From positions 20,806,001 through 20,870,000 of the forward strand of contig OX621254.1 in NCBI GenBank assembly GCA_951640165.1: a stretch of 64,000 nucleotides of DNA. The letters run 5' to 3'. The notes below the pieces were generated by a model that was not told the DNA's origin, did not search any database, and saw only the letters and a program-made list of their open reading frames with translations. The DNA comes from Pseudoips prasinana (Eukaryota > Arthropoda > Insecta > Lepidoptera > Nolidae). Below, one piece after another: positions 1-9,390 of this stretch. The first letter of the stretch is position 1, and every line of letters starts with the position of its first letter. Both the position numbers and the translations under genes were made by a program.

Positions 1-75
1 CATGACTCTGTATGTGCTTTGAAGAATGTATTGTGTTTAAATAAATGGTGCTTTGATAATAAAATTTTTAAATAA
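1..75 (+). pseudogene. C-terminal end of unknown small gene, copy 1 (cut by window edge)
   Basis: The first 24 codons are open to a TAA at 73-75. They end in CALKNVLCLNKWCFDNKIFK, which closely matches the end of the gene at 515-996 (CALKNVFCLNKW...ENKIF). This is therefore the tail of a tandem paralogue whose body lies upstream of the window. No function can be assigned. The C-x-L-K-N-V...W end also recurs in the second copy. Confidence 0.5.
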
Positions 76-514
76 ATATTTTCTTGTTTAATTATAAACT
101 TTTTAAATCCCCATCCATATTTTTATGTTAATGCAAAGTAACATTCAACAAATTACCCACCCACATCGTCAGGTGTGCATAAAAATTTTATGGTTTCTGA
201 CAGATCTAGCAAAAGTTTTAAAGTTTTCTGAGAACAGATACAGTATATATTATGCGCAGTCGTATTACAACTGTCTAGTGGACCCGTTGCTTAACTTAAA
301 GGACTTCAAGAAAAAAGACCCCTCTCTTTATATTAGACTGCTCAAGGCAAAACGACAGTCTAAAAACAGGTCCAGTTGACGTGCTGTTGGAAATTGAATG
401 TTCTACACCTACGATACGATAAGACCTCTACGATAAGACGACTACATATTATTTAATTATAAACGATCGACTTGTGGAATACAAACCTTTGAGTAATATT
501 GTGAGAAAATTATC
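76..514. other. AT-rich spacer between the two copies
   Basis: An 84-codon open frame (125-379, +) lies here but has no recognisable motif, and I do not call it a gene. The repeats 'acctacgatacgataagacctctacgataagacg' near 407-441 give short direct duplications. Nothing else is seen. Confidence 0.4.
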
Positions 515-996
515 ATGAACGTTATTGTGGATGTCCAAGGGTTTAAGAATGAAGGAAACGAATTTATTCCCAAAGAAATTGCATTAATATGTAACGGTCG
601 TATACAAGTACTTTTAATAGAACCACCACGACCATTTTATGACTTAACGAAGAAGGAAATGTTGCAAGTAGCTTGGGTAGAAAAAGACAGAGGAATAAAG
701 TGGGATGAAGGTTTTATATCATATTTTAACTATAAATCTATGCTTTATGGTATGTGTTTAAGAAATAAATCGTTATATACAAAAGGTGAGAAAAAAGTGT
801 TATGGTTAAAAAAATCTTACAAATAGATAATGTTTATAATTTAGAAAATAAAAACTGTCCTAGTTTAGTAACATTGTATAAGAATTATTCAACTTCTCCT
901 GATATTTTAAGCTGTTTGCAACATAATAATATATGTGCTTTAAAAAATGTGTTCTGTTTAAATAAGTGGTGTATAGAAAATAAGATATTTATTTAA
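515..996 (+). pseudogene. unknown small insect protein, copy 2, with frameshift
   Basis: An ATG at 515 opens 103 codons (MNVIVDVQGF...KEIALI...), and a second frame at 802-996 continues the protein to the C-terminal tail seen at 1-75. The two frames overlap at 802-826, where KKVLWLKK reads into LQIDNVYNLENKN after a one-base shift, so the gene was probably one protein of about 155 aa. The start (hydrophobic strand with D, then KEIAL) and the end (H/C...CALKNV...LNKW) faintly recall DEDDh exonuclease folds, but key residues are unproven. I recognise it only as a type of orphan protein frequent in insect repeats. It could be a transposon accessory gene. Confidence 0.45.
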
Positions 997-1185
997 GACT
1001 TTTTTAAAGTAAATAAAAACTCTATTTGTATTACTTTGTAGTCTTATTTATGTAAAACCTATAATTTGAACATTAAACAGTGTCAACCGCTCTTCGAACA
1101 CACATAACAGCCCTTGTCTGTTACCATGAAACTCGATTAATAATAAACAGCTACTTGTTCATTCCTTGAATATTATGAATGATGG

Positions 1186-1234
1186 GTAAATTGGGTGTTT
1201 CTGGATCTCCTCTGATCCAGAAACCCCAATTTAC
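1186..1234. repeat. short inverted repeat (hairpin)
   Basis: Arms 1186-1207 and 1214-1234 pair over 21 bases with one bulged T and a 6-nt loop (GTAAATTGGG...CTGGATC). The hairpin sits directly before the copia array. The stretch 997-1185 holds no other feature I can see. Confidence 0.7.
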
Positions 1235-1240
1235 ACCTAC

Positions 1241-1447
1241 TTAAGTTTTGAACACCTTCATTTTTAAATCGTCTATCTGCTTTAGAAGCTCTGCCTTCTC
1301 TTTGTTCTTGGGTAGTAAGTCACACAATACCCAACTATTATTTTTCTTTAATGACTTATACTCTTCTTCCATGGCTTTCTGCCAATGACTAGATTCTAAG
1401 CTAGATAAAGCTTCTTCTAAAGTTAACGGATCCTGACTCAAAGCCAA
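1241..1447 (-). pseudogene. copia pol fragment, unit 1 (partial)
   Basis: This frame holds the RT-entry motif of Ty1/copia polymerases (EALSSLESSHWQKAMEEEYK, then NNSWVL). It stops after KMKVFKT and lacks the RNase H end present in the other units, so this is a broken end copy. Upstream in the frame are RRGQPGNIEDDKD and the YTYDSPT stretch shared by all units. Confidence 0.8.
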
Positions 1448-1563
1448 ACAAGCATAATTGACATCTTTGTCATCTTCTATATTCCCTGGCTGGCCTCGTC
1501 TAGATCTCAGGTTTACAAAACTGGTAGGAGAGTCATATGTATAGTCAGAGCTGGGCCCATACC

Positions 1564-1760
1564 TGTAGGATTAAAACAGCCAAATGCAATTAAATATAGA
1601 GTGTAATAACTGAGATTATAATGGATTTAATACAAAGTGCAAATAGACCGTATGAATAACATGAGACGTGGTGAGCAAAGAGAACGACGCTAGAGGGCGG
1701 TCGTGCAGCGCAGTTAGGACGCGTTCCGATTCACTCGGGGTTTATGGCTATATTCCAACA
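1564..1760 (-). repeat. copia LTR 1
   Basis: This is a 197-bp copy. On the minus strand it starts TGTTGGAATATAGCC and ends ...CCTACA. It is flanked by a purine tract (1761-1770) and by a primer-site motif at 1550-1563 that has lost one A compared with the other copies. Confidence 0.85.
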
Positions 1761-2197
1761 TCCTCCCTTGGACATAAACCCATCTTTGAAGCGCAGTAAT
1801 TGAGCTTGAGCTGCGGAGTACCTTTTGTCAGGGCATCAGCTTTTGCAGCATTCTTTCTAATTGCAGACACGTCATCTATGCAGCTAAAATTAATTTTGAA
1901 CACCTTAATTTTTAAATCGTCTATCTGCTTTAGAAGCTCTGCCTTCTTTTTGTTCTTGGGTGGTAAGTCACACAATACCCAAGTATTATTTTTCTTTAAT
2001 GACTTATTCTCTTCTTCCATTGCTTTCTGCCAATGACTAGATTCTGAGCTAGATAAAGCTTCTTCTAAAGTTAACGGATCCTGACTCAAAGCCAAACAAG
2101 CATAATTGACATCTTCGTCATCTTCTATATTCCCTGGCTGGCCTCGTCTAGATCTTAGGTTTACAAAACTGGTAGGAGAGTCATATGTATAGCCAGA
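1761..2197 (-). pseudogene. copia pol fragment, unit 2
   Basis: Open frame of about 115 codons (2095-1748). The RT entry (HWQKAMEEENKSLKKNNTWVL) is fused by an internal deletion to the RNase H end of copia (KADALTKGTPQLKLNYCAS). The catalytic YVDD of RT and most of RNase H are missing. The frame stops at the purine tract next to the LTR. Confidence 0.8.
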
Positions 2198-2212
2198 GCT
2201 GGGCCCATAACC
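2198..2212 (-). promoter_or_regulatory. copia primer binding site (half-tRNA initiator Met type)
   Basis: The minus-strand motif GGTTATGGGCCCAGC directly follows the LTR end at 2213. It is complementary to the anticodon stem-loop of initiator tRNA-Met, the unusual internal primer used by Drosophila copia. The same motif sits at 3936-3950 and, with one base lost, at 1550-1563. Confidence 0.8.
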
Positions 2213-2409
2213 TGTTGGATTGAAACAGACAAATGCAATTAAATATATAGTGTAATAACTGAGATTATAATGGATTTAATACTAAGTGCAAATAGACCTT
2301 ATGAATAACATGAGACGCGGTGAGCAAAGAGAACGACGCTAGAGGGCGGTCGTGCAGCGCAGTTAGATCGCGTTCCGATTCACTCGGGGTTTATGGCTAT
2401 ATTCCAACA
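2213..2409 (-). repeat. copia LTR 2
   Basis: 197 bp, same ends and length as LTR 1 and LTR 3. The primer site abuts one side (2198-2212) and the purine tract the other (2410-2419). Confidence 0.85.
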
Positions 2410-3935
2410 TCCTCCCTTGGACATAAGCCCATCTTTGAAGCGCAGTAATTGAGCTTGAGCTGCGGAGTACCTTTTGTCAGGGCATCAGCTTTTGCAGCAT
2501 TCTTTCTAATTGCAGACACGTCATCTATGCAGCTAAAATTAGTTTTGAACACCTTCATTTTTAAATCGTCTATCTGCTTTAGAAGCTCTGCCTTCTCTTT
2601 GTTTTTGGGTGGTAAGTCACACAATACCCAAGTATTATTTTTCTTTAATGACTTATACTCTTCTTCCATGGCTTTCTGCCAATGACTAGATTCTAAGCTA
2701 GATAAAGCTTCTTCTAAAGTTAAAGGATCCTTTTTTTTTACGTGGGGAAATCCATTACGGATCCCCGCCGCTGAGCAAGCGACGGGGTATGTCGGGCTCG
2801 CGGTATTAATGTCTTAGGTTTACCGACTAAAACCCCACGGTGTTCCTCGAGTACCTGTAGTCTGGGCCACGGGATTCGCGTAAGCATTCACCGCAGCCCA
2901 GACAGGTCTTGGCCCGCCTGTGCCTAGGCAGACCTCGTCATCCAGGGGGAAACCTTGCCACCCTTCCTCTCAAATTGCGTGCGCGGAACACGAGCGCTGC
3001 CTTCTAAGGCCTGTTCTGATCAAGCGACAGACTGCCCTAGGTCTGTCGCCTGCAGGCCATTACCTACGGTGGCCGGAGAGCCGCCACGAGCGCCCTTCGA
3101 CGTCTAGGCCTCCTTGCACGGGCTGGGTGGGTGCTATAGAGCTCCCGATCCCGTTCCGCTGCCTCCTTCGCGGCCATCACCTCCTCGCAAAAGGCGGCAA
3201 CGGAAACCCAGGCGGGCTCGCTCTCGACCATAGCTTTAACCATGCCTGGAAGCGAGACGCCTCTCACACCAAGTGCCGCGACTAGGACACGACGCTGTTC
3301 TGCCCAATTAGGACAACTCGCTAATGTGTGGAGCGCCGTATCCTCTACTTCCCCGCAGTGATGGTACTCGGACGTCTACTCGCGGCCTATTAGACGCAGA
3401 TATCTCCCAAAGCAACCATGCCCTGTAAGAATCTGCGTCAGCCGAAAGGTGAGAGCGCCGTGGCGCCGCTCCAGCCACTCATCTAGAATTGGACTTACTG
3501 CCACGATTGTGGCATGCCCTGCACTAGGTTGCGCAAGTCGCGCCCTCCACTCGTCCACCATGGAAACTTGGAGCTCAGACCGCTGCGCCTCGATCTCTCT
3601 AGAGACTGGCCGAAAACCGCGTTCAAGTTCCTCCTGACGCCACTTATATAATTGCGCTAGGACTTTAGCTTCTAAGTCCCATGGTGGAGATCCGGCTAAT
3701 AGGCTTGCCGCCTCAAAGGAAATCGTACGGTAACCCCTTATTACCCTGGTAGCCATCGCCCGCTGTGGCTTCCGCAGTTCGCGGACATTACGGGCAGCCA
3801 GAGTAAAGTTAACGGATCCTGACTCAAAGCCAAACAAGCATAATTGACATCTTCGTCATCTTCTATATTCCCTGGCTGGTCTCGTCTAGATTTCAGGTTT
3901 ACAAAACTGGTAGGAGAGTCATATGTATAGTCAGA
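2410..3935 (-). pseudogene. copia pol fragment, unit 3, split by a LINE
   Basis: The coding part 2669-2410 (KAMEEEYK...ADALTKG...) is continued upstream at 3804-3935 (LALSQDP, then RRDQPGNIEDDEDVNYACL), with the LINE at 2731-3803 between the two. Removing the LINE and one copy of the 16-bp duplication restores the 452-bp internal region of unit 2. Same RT-to-RNase H deletion as the other units. Confidence 0.8.
2731..3803 (-). mobile_element. 5'-truncated R1-clade-like LINE fragment
   Basis: The insertion ends in a poly(A) on the minus strand (2731-2739) and is flanked by 16-bp target duplications at 2715-2730 and 3804-3819 (one mismatch). It carries the C-terminus of an R1/TRAS-type ORF2. 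The frame from about 3803 to 3376 reads LRKPQRAMATRVIRGYRTIS. After an in-frame TAG the same frame continues through a zinc-knuckle HHCGEVEDTALHTLASCPNW to about 3070. It is GC-rich, unlike its surroundings. Dead copy. Confidence 0.8.
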
Positions 3936-3950
3936 GCTGGGCCCATAACC

Positions 3951-4147
3951 TGTAGGATTGAAATAGCCAAATGCAAATAAATATATAGTGTAATAACTGA
4001 GATTATAATGGATTTAATACTAAGTGCAAATAGACCGTATGAATAACATGAGACGCGGTGAGCAAAGAGAACGACGCTAGAGGGCGGTCGTGCAGCGCAG
4101 TTAGAACGCATTCTGATTCACTCGGGGTTTATGGCTATATTCCAACA
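3951..4147 (-). repeat. copia LTR 3
   Basis: 197 bp, same ends as LTRs 1 and 2. The primer-site motif lies at 3936-3950 and the purine tract at 4148-4157. Confidence 0.85.
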
Positions 4148-4485
4148 TCCTCCCTTGGACATAAGCCCATCTTTGAAGCGCAGTAATTGAGCTTGAGCTG
4201 CGGAGTACCTTTTGTCAGGGCATCAGCTTTTGCAGCATTCTTTCTAATTGCAGACACGTCATCTATGCAGCTAAAATTAGTTTTGAACACCTTCATTTTT
4301 AAATCGTCTATCTGCTTTAGAAGCTCTGCCTTCTCTTTGTTTTTGGGTGGTAAGTCACACAATACCCAAGTATTATTTTTCTTTAATGACTTATACTCTT
4401 CTTCCATGGCTTTCTGCCAATGACTAGATTCTGAGCTAGATAAAGCTTCTTCTAAAGTTAACGGTTCGATTTTACCGATCGACAT
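4135..4485 (-). pseudogene. chimeric ORF: gypsy gag start fused to copia pol fragment (unit 4)
   Basis: An ATG at 4485 starts MSIGKIEP and runs straight into the copia RT-entry LTLEEALSSSESSHWQKAM, then the deleted RNase H end (ADALTKG...CASKMGLCP). The first seven residues match the usual start of a Ty3/gypsy Gag (MSIGKIEPF-type), not copia. The leader upstream (4486-4600) also looks like gypsy. The join preserves the frame for 116 codons. Whether it is expressed is unknown; a chance fusion at short homology is the simplest reading. Confidence 0.6.
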
Positions 4486-4640
4486 TTTTATTCAATGTAC
4501 GCGTATATATTATTAAAGAATCACTAAAGTAAAAAAAATCCCGATCTCGTCGCCAATGAGACGTCAATGAAAGGTGGCGGTTAGCGACAAACTGTTAATA
4601 AAACAACTGGAGTTAGGTTACAGCCTAGTATAACAATTGT
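4464..4640 (-). repeat. gypsy 5' leader remnant
   Basis: On the minus strand it reads ...CATTGGCGACGAGATCGGGA (4546-4565), a primer-site-like stretch often placed after a gypsy LTR, then an AT-rich leader and the ATG at 4485. The LTR boundary cannot be fixed. Left partner of the chimeric ORF. Confidence 0.4.
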
Positions 4641-5823
4641 AGATACTTATTCGTAACAGTTTGAATACGGTCTCAGTAAATTTTTACGTTAAACAAAGGC
4701 CTTGTCACCTATAAATACATAAGGTACTCTGACTGAACTACTTTCATCTAAATGACGGTCGTCCGGTAAATTTAATTGGTTATTAATAAATTTGTTTCCA
4801 AACACGCTATCATTAAAAATACCACCGTCACTGAAACGCCCCATCGATCCAACATCAATAATTATGAAACGTTTGTGTGCATCAACAACCTCTAGTAATA
4901 CTACGGAATAATATTTTTTGTAGTTGTAAAATTGACTTCCTGAATGTGGAGGACATTTAATCGCTACGTGTTTACCATCAATGCCACCAAGGCAATTTTT
5001 AAAGTGCCATATATTTTCAAAAGCTTCTGCTACATTTTCCCAATCTTGCCTTTTGGGTTCTTTCAAATAAATAGGCTGTAATTTTTCCAAATTGCAATAC
5101 AAGTATCGTGTACTATCCTTGAAACAGTTGCGTGTGCTCATGCGATAATTCTGTACCATCAGTGAAAAGTGATACAAGTCAAAAATCACAGTTTTGAGTA
5201 ATTTGAAGTTAAAGATTCAAAAAATTCTCATTATGTTTCTGACGTTTTAAAATGAAAAACGGTATGTGTTACGAGTACATAATACCAATAAGATTATTTA
5301 GACCTAGGTTTGAATTCATTATTTTGCACGAGATTTAAGTTATTACTGAAAATAGCCAGTTGTATCACTGTACACTATAATTTTCTTTGCTAATTTTTGT
5401 GTAGATAGGTCTAAAACAAATTGCATTATTTTACACATTTAGTTATCGTTTGGTGTGAAATGTTATAAGGTTTGCGTTTTGCCCTGTTTTGCTAGCAAAC
5501 AGTTATTGTAAGCAAAAGTCGTAAAACTAATATGATCAATTTAATTGTCAGCAATCTTATTTCCTTGTTTTATTAAAGAATAGTATGAAAATATTCATTT
5601 GTATCCCTTTACACCAAAGATTTTTTTAAAACTAGTTAGTGATTATTGCTACAAGCTAGAATATATCGTAATACATTTTTATACTTCAAAGTGTTTAGTG
5701 ATACAAGTCACTGATACTTTCAAACGTATTGGTCATAGAAAGGTTAAAATTACGTAAATATCAAAATAAAATAAAACCAACATTAGAAAAGGGTTCCTTT
5801 AATAAAGAATTCAAGAAATTAAC

Positions 5824-6425
5824 ACAGATATATTATATTGTAGCGCTCTAACTACACGATATAAAACAATATCCTTATAAAGAAAAACATAACTTTTAAA
5901 CCTATAGCCTTAATCTTGATTATCAGAGTATCGAATCAGTCTTAACTAGTATTAAATCAGTCTTTAAAAACAAAACAACAGATATAATTATAGCACTTTA
6001 ACTATTCATTACACAATACAATAGTATGTATTTGAATAGAACGTAACTTTAAACCTTAGCGATAATCTTGATTAATTTTAACTCTTCGAATCAGTCTTTA
6101 CTCTTAAAAATCAGTCTCAAAAAACTAAACAATAGATACATTTAAACACTTCAACTAACCCTTTCACAAAACAATATATTTTAAAGTACTTAACATCTAT
6201 ATAAAAAAAACATAACTTTTAAACTTATAGCATTACCCTCTTACTAATAAACACGGCGTTAAGTTACAACTAGGATGATCTCCGGAATAACATACATTTT
6301 TAACCGATTAGAGTTGGTGTAACTTTATTTCGCGTTTATTAGTAAGGAGGGTAAATCTTGATTATCACAGCATCAAATCAGTTGTCTCAAAAATCAAATA
6401 ACAAATGTGTTGAAACATCTATCAA
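5824..6425. repeat. three diverged tandem repeats of about 155 bp
   Basis: Three units start near 5824, 5977 and 6132 with ACAGATAT/ATAGATAC. They share blocks such as CATAACTTTTAAACCTATAG, AATCTTGATTA and TCGAATCAGTC. The third is lengthened by the MITE at 6236-6351. They lie in the 3' non-coding part of the DUF7869 transposon. Confidence 0.65.
6236..6351. mobile_element. 116-bp MITE-like insertion
   Basis: The termini CCCTCTTACTAATAAAC and its complement (GTTTATTAGTAAGGAGGG, one extra G) face each other, with a second paired block (GTTAAGTTACA / TGTAACTTTA). TA lies on both sides (6234-6235, 6352-6353). It interrupts the third 155-bp repeat. Confidence 0.7.
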
Positions 6426-8648
6426 CTATTCATTATCAGAATCAATATCAGGATCTACGTCACGCATATTTGAGTTGGTTATCAGATCATGATAAAAATT
6501 GTGAACACTTGGGTCAATGTATTCTAACAGTGATATTAAATCTCTTTTCTTCAAAACGCTTATAGGGACCGGTCCATTGTAACATTTTTGTACTGCATTG
6601 ATACTAACTAAACTGTAGTTTTTATTCTTTTTGTTGTAAGACATCATTGAATAGTCATCACCTTCGTAACTTTCTTTATATTCAAAAACAGGAAATTTTT
6701 CTTTACTAAATTTAATAACTCGTACATTCGACCATACAAACTTTTCACCAGTAGAATTAGTCTTTTTTACAGTAAAATTATTTTTTGAAAATAGTGCAAA
6801 ATCATAAAAATCTGTTACCGCCATTTCAATTACCGAAAATTTATTAGTTCTAGTCGATGCAGTCCTTACCAATTGACACCAATCACGTGGGTGATGAATA
6901 TTCATTGAAGTTCGTTTTTTTGCTCTTTCAATCAGCGCATGGTCACTATCAACTTCCATGTGCGTATGGCCGGGCACGAGAAATTTCTGTTCAATGTTCA
7001 AAAGTTGAGGCGAGTCTTTTATTGCAAATAATAAGGCTGTGCAAACAATAGAATTTTTGTTTTGTCCCGAACATGAATCTGAATACATGATTAAGGTTTT
7101 AGCATTTGGGTGAAGCAACGGAAGTCTCACAGTGATAAAGTCGTATAAGCATGAAGCTATTTGATTGGCGCCTCTACCACCACTACATTCTGGCCACATG
7201 TAGCAATATGCGTTATCAGACATAAAATCGTGGATTGTTAGGTTGTAGACCCATAACTGTCTTTTATAAAATGCTGACTGAGTATTCAGCATTGGAGTAG
7301 GCAAACATTGTTGTAAATCAAATGCAATTACACAAAAATCAGAATTAGTTTTAGCCAAAGCCTTATCTTTGCGTTTTTCATTGTAAGCACTTTCGTAGCT
7401 TTCCTGATGTAGTCTCAGTTGCTCCTGTACTTGTCCTATTTCTTCAGCATCTTGTAAATATTGCAGCTTATTTTGTAACAAGTTACATTTATTGCATGTA
7501 TCTACACTAGGTTTCTTAAATGATAGGTTCATATCTTTAAAAACTTTGGCATATACAGTTTTACAGACAGGGTTACTATTTTCTTTACAATAAAGCTGAT
7601 ACATAGTATTGAGGGATAGGTCAGAGCTAAGGTACTTTTTAGAAGTCTTGGATCGAGAGTAATGGCTTTCGTATGCCGGGAATTTATTGATATGCTGTTT
7701 CACGAGTTCTAGTCGCTCGTTAGAGATTTTTCTGTAACTGGCAGCACGCCCCCTTTCACTTTTCGTCACACGACCAAATTTTTTTATTTTTTCACTCACG
7801 GTCTGAAGAAAGCGATTACTCTCACCAAGAGTTTTTAAAAGACAACCTTTACAAATCTTATAATCCTCATTAAAATAAACAATTTTATATGTATTAGTGT
7901 ATTCTCGTTTTAGTTTGCTTCCGATTGTATGAGTTTTTTTATTATTAATTTTAATAAAGCGTTCAGTATACTTAGCTCTTTCATCGTACGAACCCAAAGC
8001 CCAGTACTCCTTAAAAATAAATTCTCTTATGTCCTCAGATATACGACTTCTGCATTTCATGCGACACTCCGTTAGTGGAGCCAAGTTTCTTCCAGGCTTC
8101 ATTTTACCCAGTTTTGTAACATAACTCTTGCCTGCATTGCGTAAAATTAATCGGGACTCTCTCTCTGCTCTTCTTTCCTTTAACGATTTTCGTTGCTTTT
8201 TATTTGAATTTGAGCATCCAGGCTCTGGCTCTGTGATGGAGATATCTGTGTCATCAGAGCTTTCAGCAATTATAAGATTATTTGATCTTTTACACCTTTT
8301 CTTTGGTCTACTAGTCGACGTGCTAGTTTCAGTTGAGTCGCTTTCACTGTTTGGTATATAATCATCACTACTCCCGGAGCTGAAATCAAGAAATCTAGGC
8401 GATAGTACAGTTTCCTTGCCCTGTGATTCATTGCTAATATTTTCTTTATATTGATCGTCTTTTTTTAGTGCGTTTTCTTCTTCATATTGATCCACTATTT
8501 CTAGAGTATTTTTTTCACCGATTTCTATTTCTATGTTCTCTCTGGGCTGATTAGATTCTTCGTCATTTATTATTTGTTCATTTCTCGTATTTATTACATC
8601 CCTCCTTAGGTGAAGGCCTTCCATAATCTTATCTATTCGTTTTTTCAT
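6426..8648 (-). CDS. DUF7869-type transposase candidate, intact, 740 aa
   Basis: The protein runs from ATG 8648 to TAA without breaks. The N-terminal 160 residues are acidic/serine-rich and disordered, with basic patches (RPKKRCKR, KKQRKSLKERRAERE). A Cys-containing region follows (CRMKCRSR, KICKGC), then a CNKCNLLQNKL zinc-like motif. The C-terminal half holds the DUF7869 pattern: CVIAFDLQQCLPTP; YMWPECSGGRGANQ; LIMYSDSCSGQNKN; FLVPGHTHMEVDSDHALIE. The D (FDLQ), D (YSDS) and E (HALIE) are good candidates for an RNase H-fold DDE triad; that is inference. It probably moves the surrounding element (5151-9841). Introns would not disturb it: a splice acceptor lies just upstream of the ATG. Confidence 0.8.
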   Translation of the reverse strand: MKKRIDKIMEGLHLRRDVINTRNEQIINDEESNQPRENIEIEIGEKNTLEIVDQYEEENALKKDDQYKENISNESQGKETVLSPRFLDFSSGSSDDYIPNSESDSTETSTSTSRPKKRCKRSNNLIIAESSDDTDISITEPEPGCSNSNKKQRKSLKERRAERESRLILRNAGKSYVTKLGKMKPGRNLAPLTECRMKCRSRISEDIREFIFKEYWALGSYDERAKYTERFIKINNKKTHTIGSKLKREYTNTYKIVYFNEDYKICKGCLLKTLGESNRFLQTVSEKIKKFGRVTKSERGRAASYRKISNERLELVKQHINKFPAYESHYSRSKTSKKYLSSDLSLNTMYQLYCKENSNPVCKTVYAKVFKDMNLSFKKPSVDTCNKCNLLQNKLQYLQDAEEIGQVQEQLRLHQESYESAYNEKRKDKALAKTNSDFCVIAFDLQQCLPTPMLNTQSAFYKRQLWVYNLTIHDFMSDNAYCYMWPECSGGRGANQIASCLYDFITVRLPLLHPNAKTLIMYSDSCSGQNKNSIVCTALLFAIKDSPQLLNIEQKFLVPGHTHMEVDSDHALIERAKKRTSMNIHHPRDWCQLVRTASTRTNKFSVIEMAVTDFYDFALFSKNNFTVKKTNSTGEKFVWSNVRVIKFSKEKFPVFEYKESYEGDDYSMMSYNKKNKNYSLVSINAVQKCYNGPVPISVLKKRDLISLLEYIDPSVHNFYHDLITNSNMRDVDPDIDSDNE

Positions 8649-8656
8649 TATGGACT

Positions 8657-9242
8657 CTAAAAAAATAACAGTGCAAAATTAATATTATAAAATTACTACC
8701 ATTAAAAGAAAGACGAGCAGATAAAAAGTTAACATTACTGTTATGCAGTTCAGACAAAATGTATGTTTCAAAATAAAGAAACTGCGTTAAAGTAACCGAC
8801 TTCAAAAACTAAAAATAAAATCGGTGCCTCGAGTTCCAAACAAAATTAGGTATAAACTGCATTAAATAAATTTGTCCGATTTGTATAACTTGATGCGTAG
8901 CCGTGTGTACAATAAATGATTACCTATAGGTGCAATAAAATGTGATTCACACCAAGAAGCTACGCAAATGCTCACAATGGAAAAAAAAACAATAATTTGC
9001 TCTATCCCTACACTAAAATACCTACCCAGTCTACATTAATTTATAAAAACGATTTAAAACTCATTGATAGACTGCCTATTTATTATTATTATAAAGACTG
9101 TTTGACAATAGGTACTATGATAAAATACTCTACATTTTATGACAAAATTGCGTTATTAAAATCAATATAAAATACATGTTCCTTGTAAACATTTCAATAA
9201 CAAAAATGTTACGTAATTCGTGTAAAATAATACAAGTCTTAC
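8657..9242 (-). other. 5' UTR intron of the DUF7869 transposase gene
   Basis: The donor AAG|GTAAGAC is at 9243/9242. The acceptor TTATTTTTTTAG|AGTCC is at 8657/8656, nine bases before the ATG. The 586-bp intron is AT-rich and has no coding signal. Confidence 0.6.
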
Positions 9243-9390
9243 CTTACGCGTCGTTGTCCTGTGGTGTAACGCACGACGCACCTCTCTAATCGCACGTACG
9301 AGACTGACAATCACGCGTCTCCTGCGCCCTTTCCATACCCCCCGCTAAGAGGTGCGGGACGGGGTGCGTAAGAGCTGCGCGAACTTAAAT
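9243..9390 (-). promoter_or_regulatory. GC/CpG-rich first exon and promoter of the DUF7869 transposon
   Basis: This is a sharp GC-rich island (many CG dinucleotides, a CCCCCC tract near 9340) in AT-rich DNA, directly upstream of the 5' UTR donor. The related element at 12948-18559 has a similar island at 18270-18352 in the same place, which suggests a promoter. No TATA box could be fixed. Confidence 0.4.

Larger units (their letters stand above)
1236..4463 (-). mobile_element. tandem array of internally deleted copia elements sharing LTRs
   Basis: Read on the minus strand, the block is unit 4 - LTR - unit 3 - LTR - unit 2 - LTR - partial unit 1. Each LTR is 197 bp, starts TGTTGGAATATAGCC and is preceded by a purine tract (AAGGGAGGA). 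Each internal part is 452 bp once the LINE insertion in unit 3 and its target duplication are removed, so the array has a 649-bp period. Internal parts keep only the start of the copia reverse transcriptase and the end of its RNase H, so no unit can move on its own. The shared LTRs point to unequal recombination or to a tandem insertion. Confidence 0.85.

Noticed and set aside
1800..2036. Plus-strand open frames of 78 codons at 1800-2036, 2449-2685 and 4187-4423
   Set aside because: They are the reverse of the copia pol fragments and repeat only because the array repeats.
2920..3285. 121-codon plus-strand frame
   Set aside because: Antisense of the GC-rich LINE ORF2; no motif.
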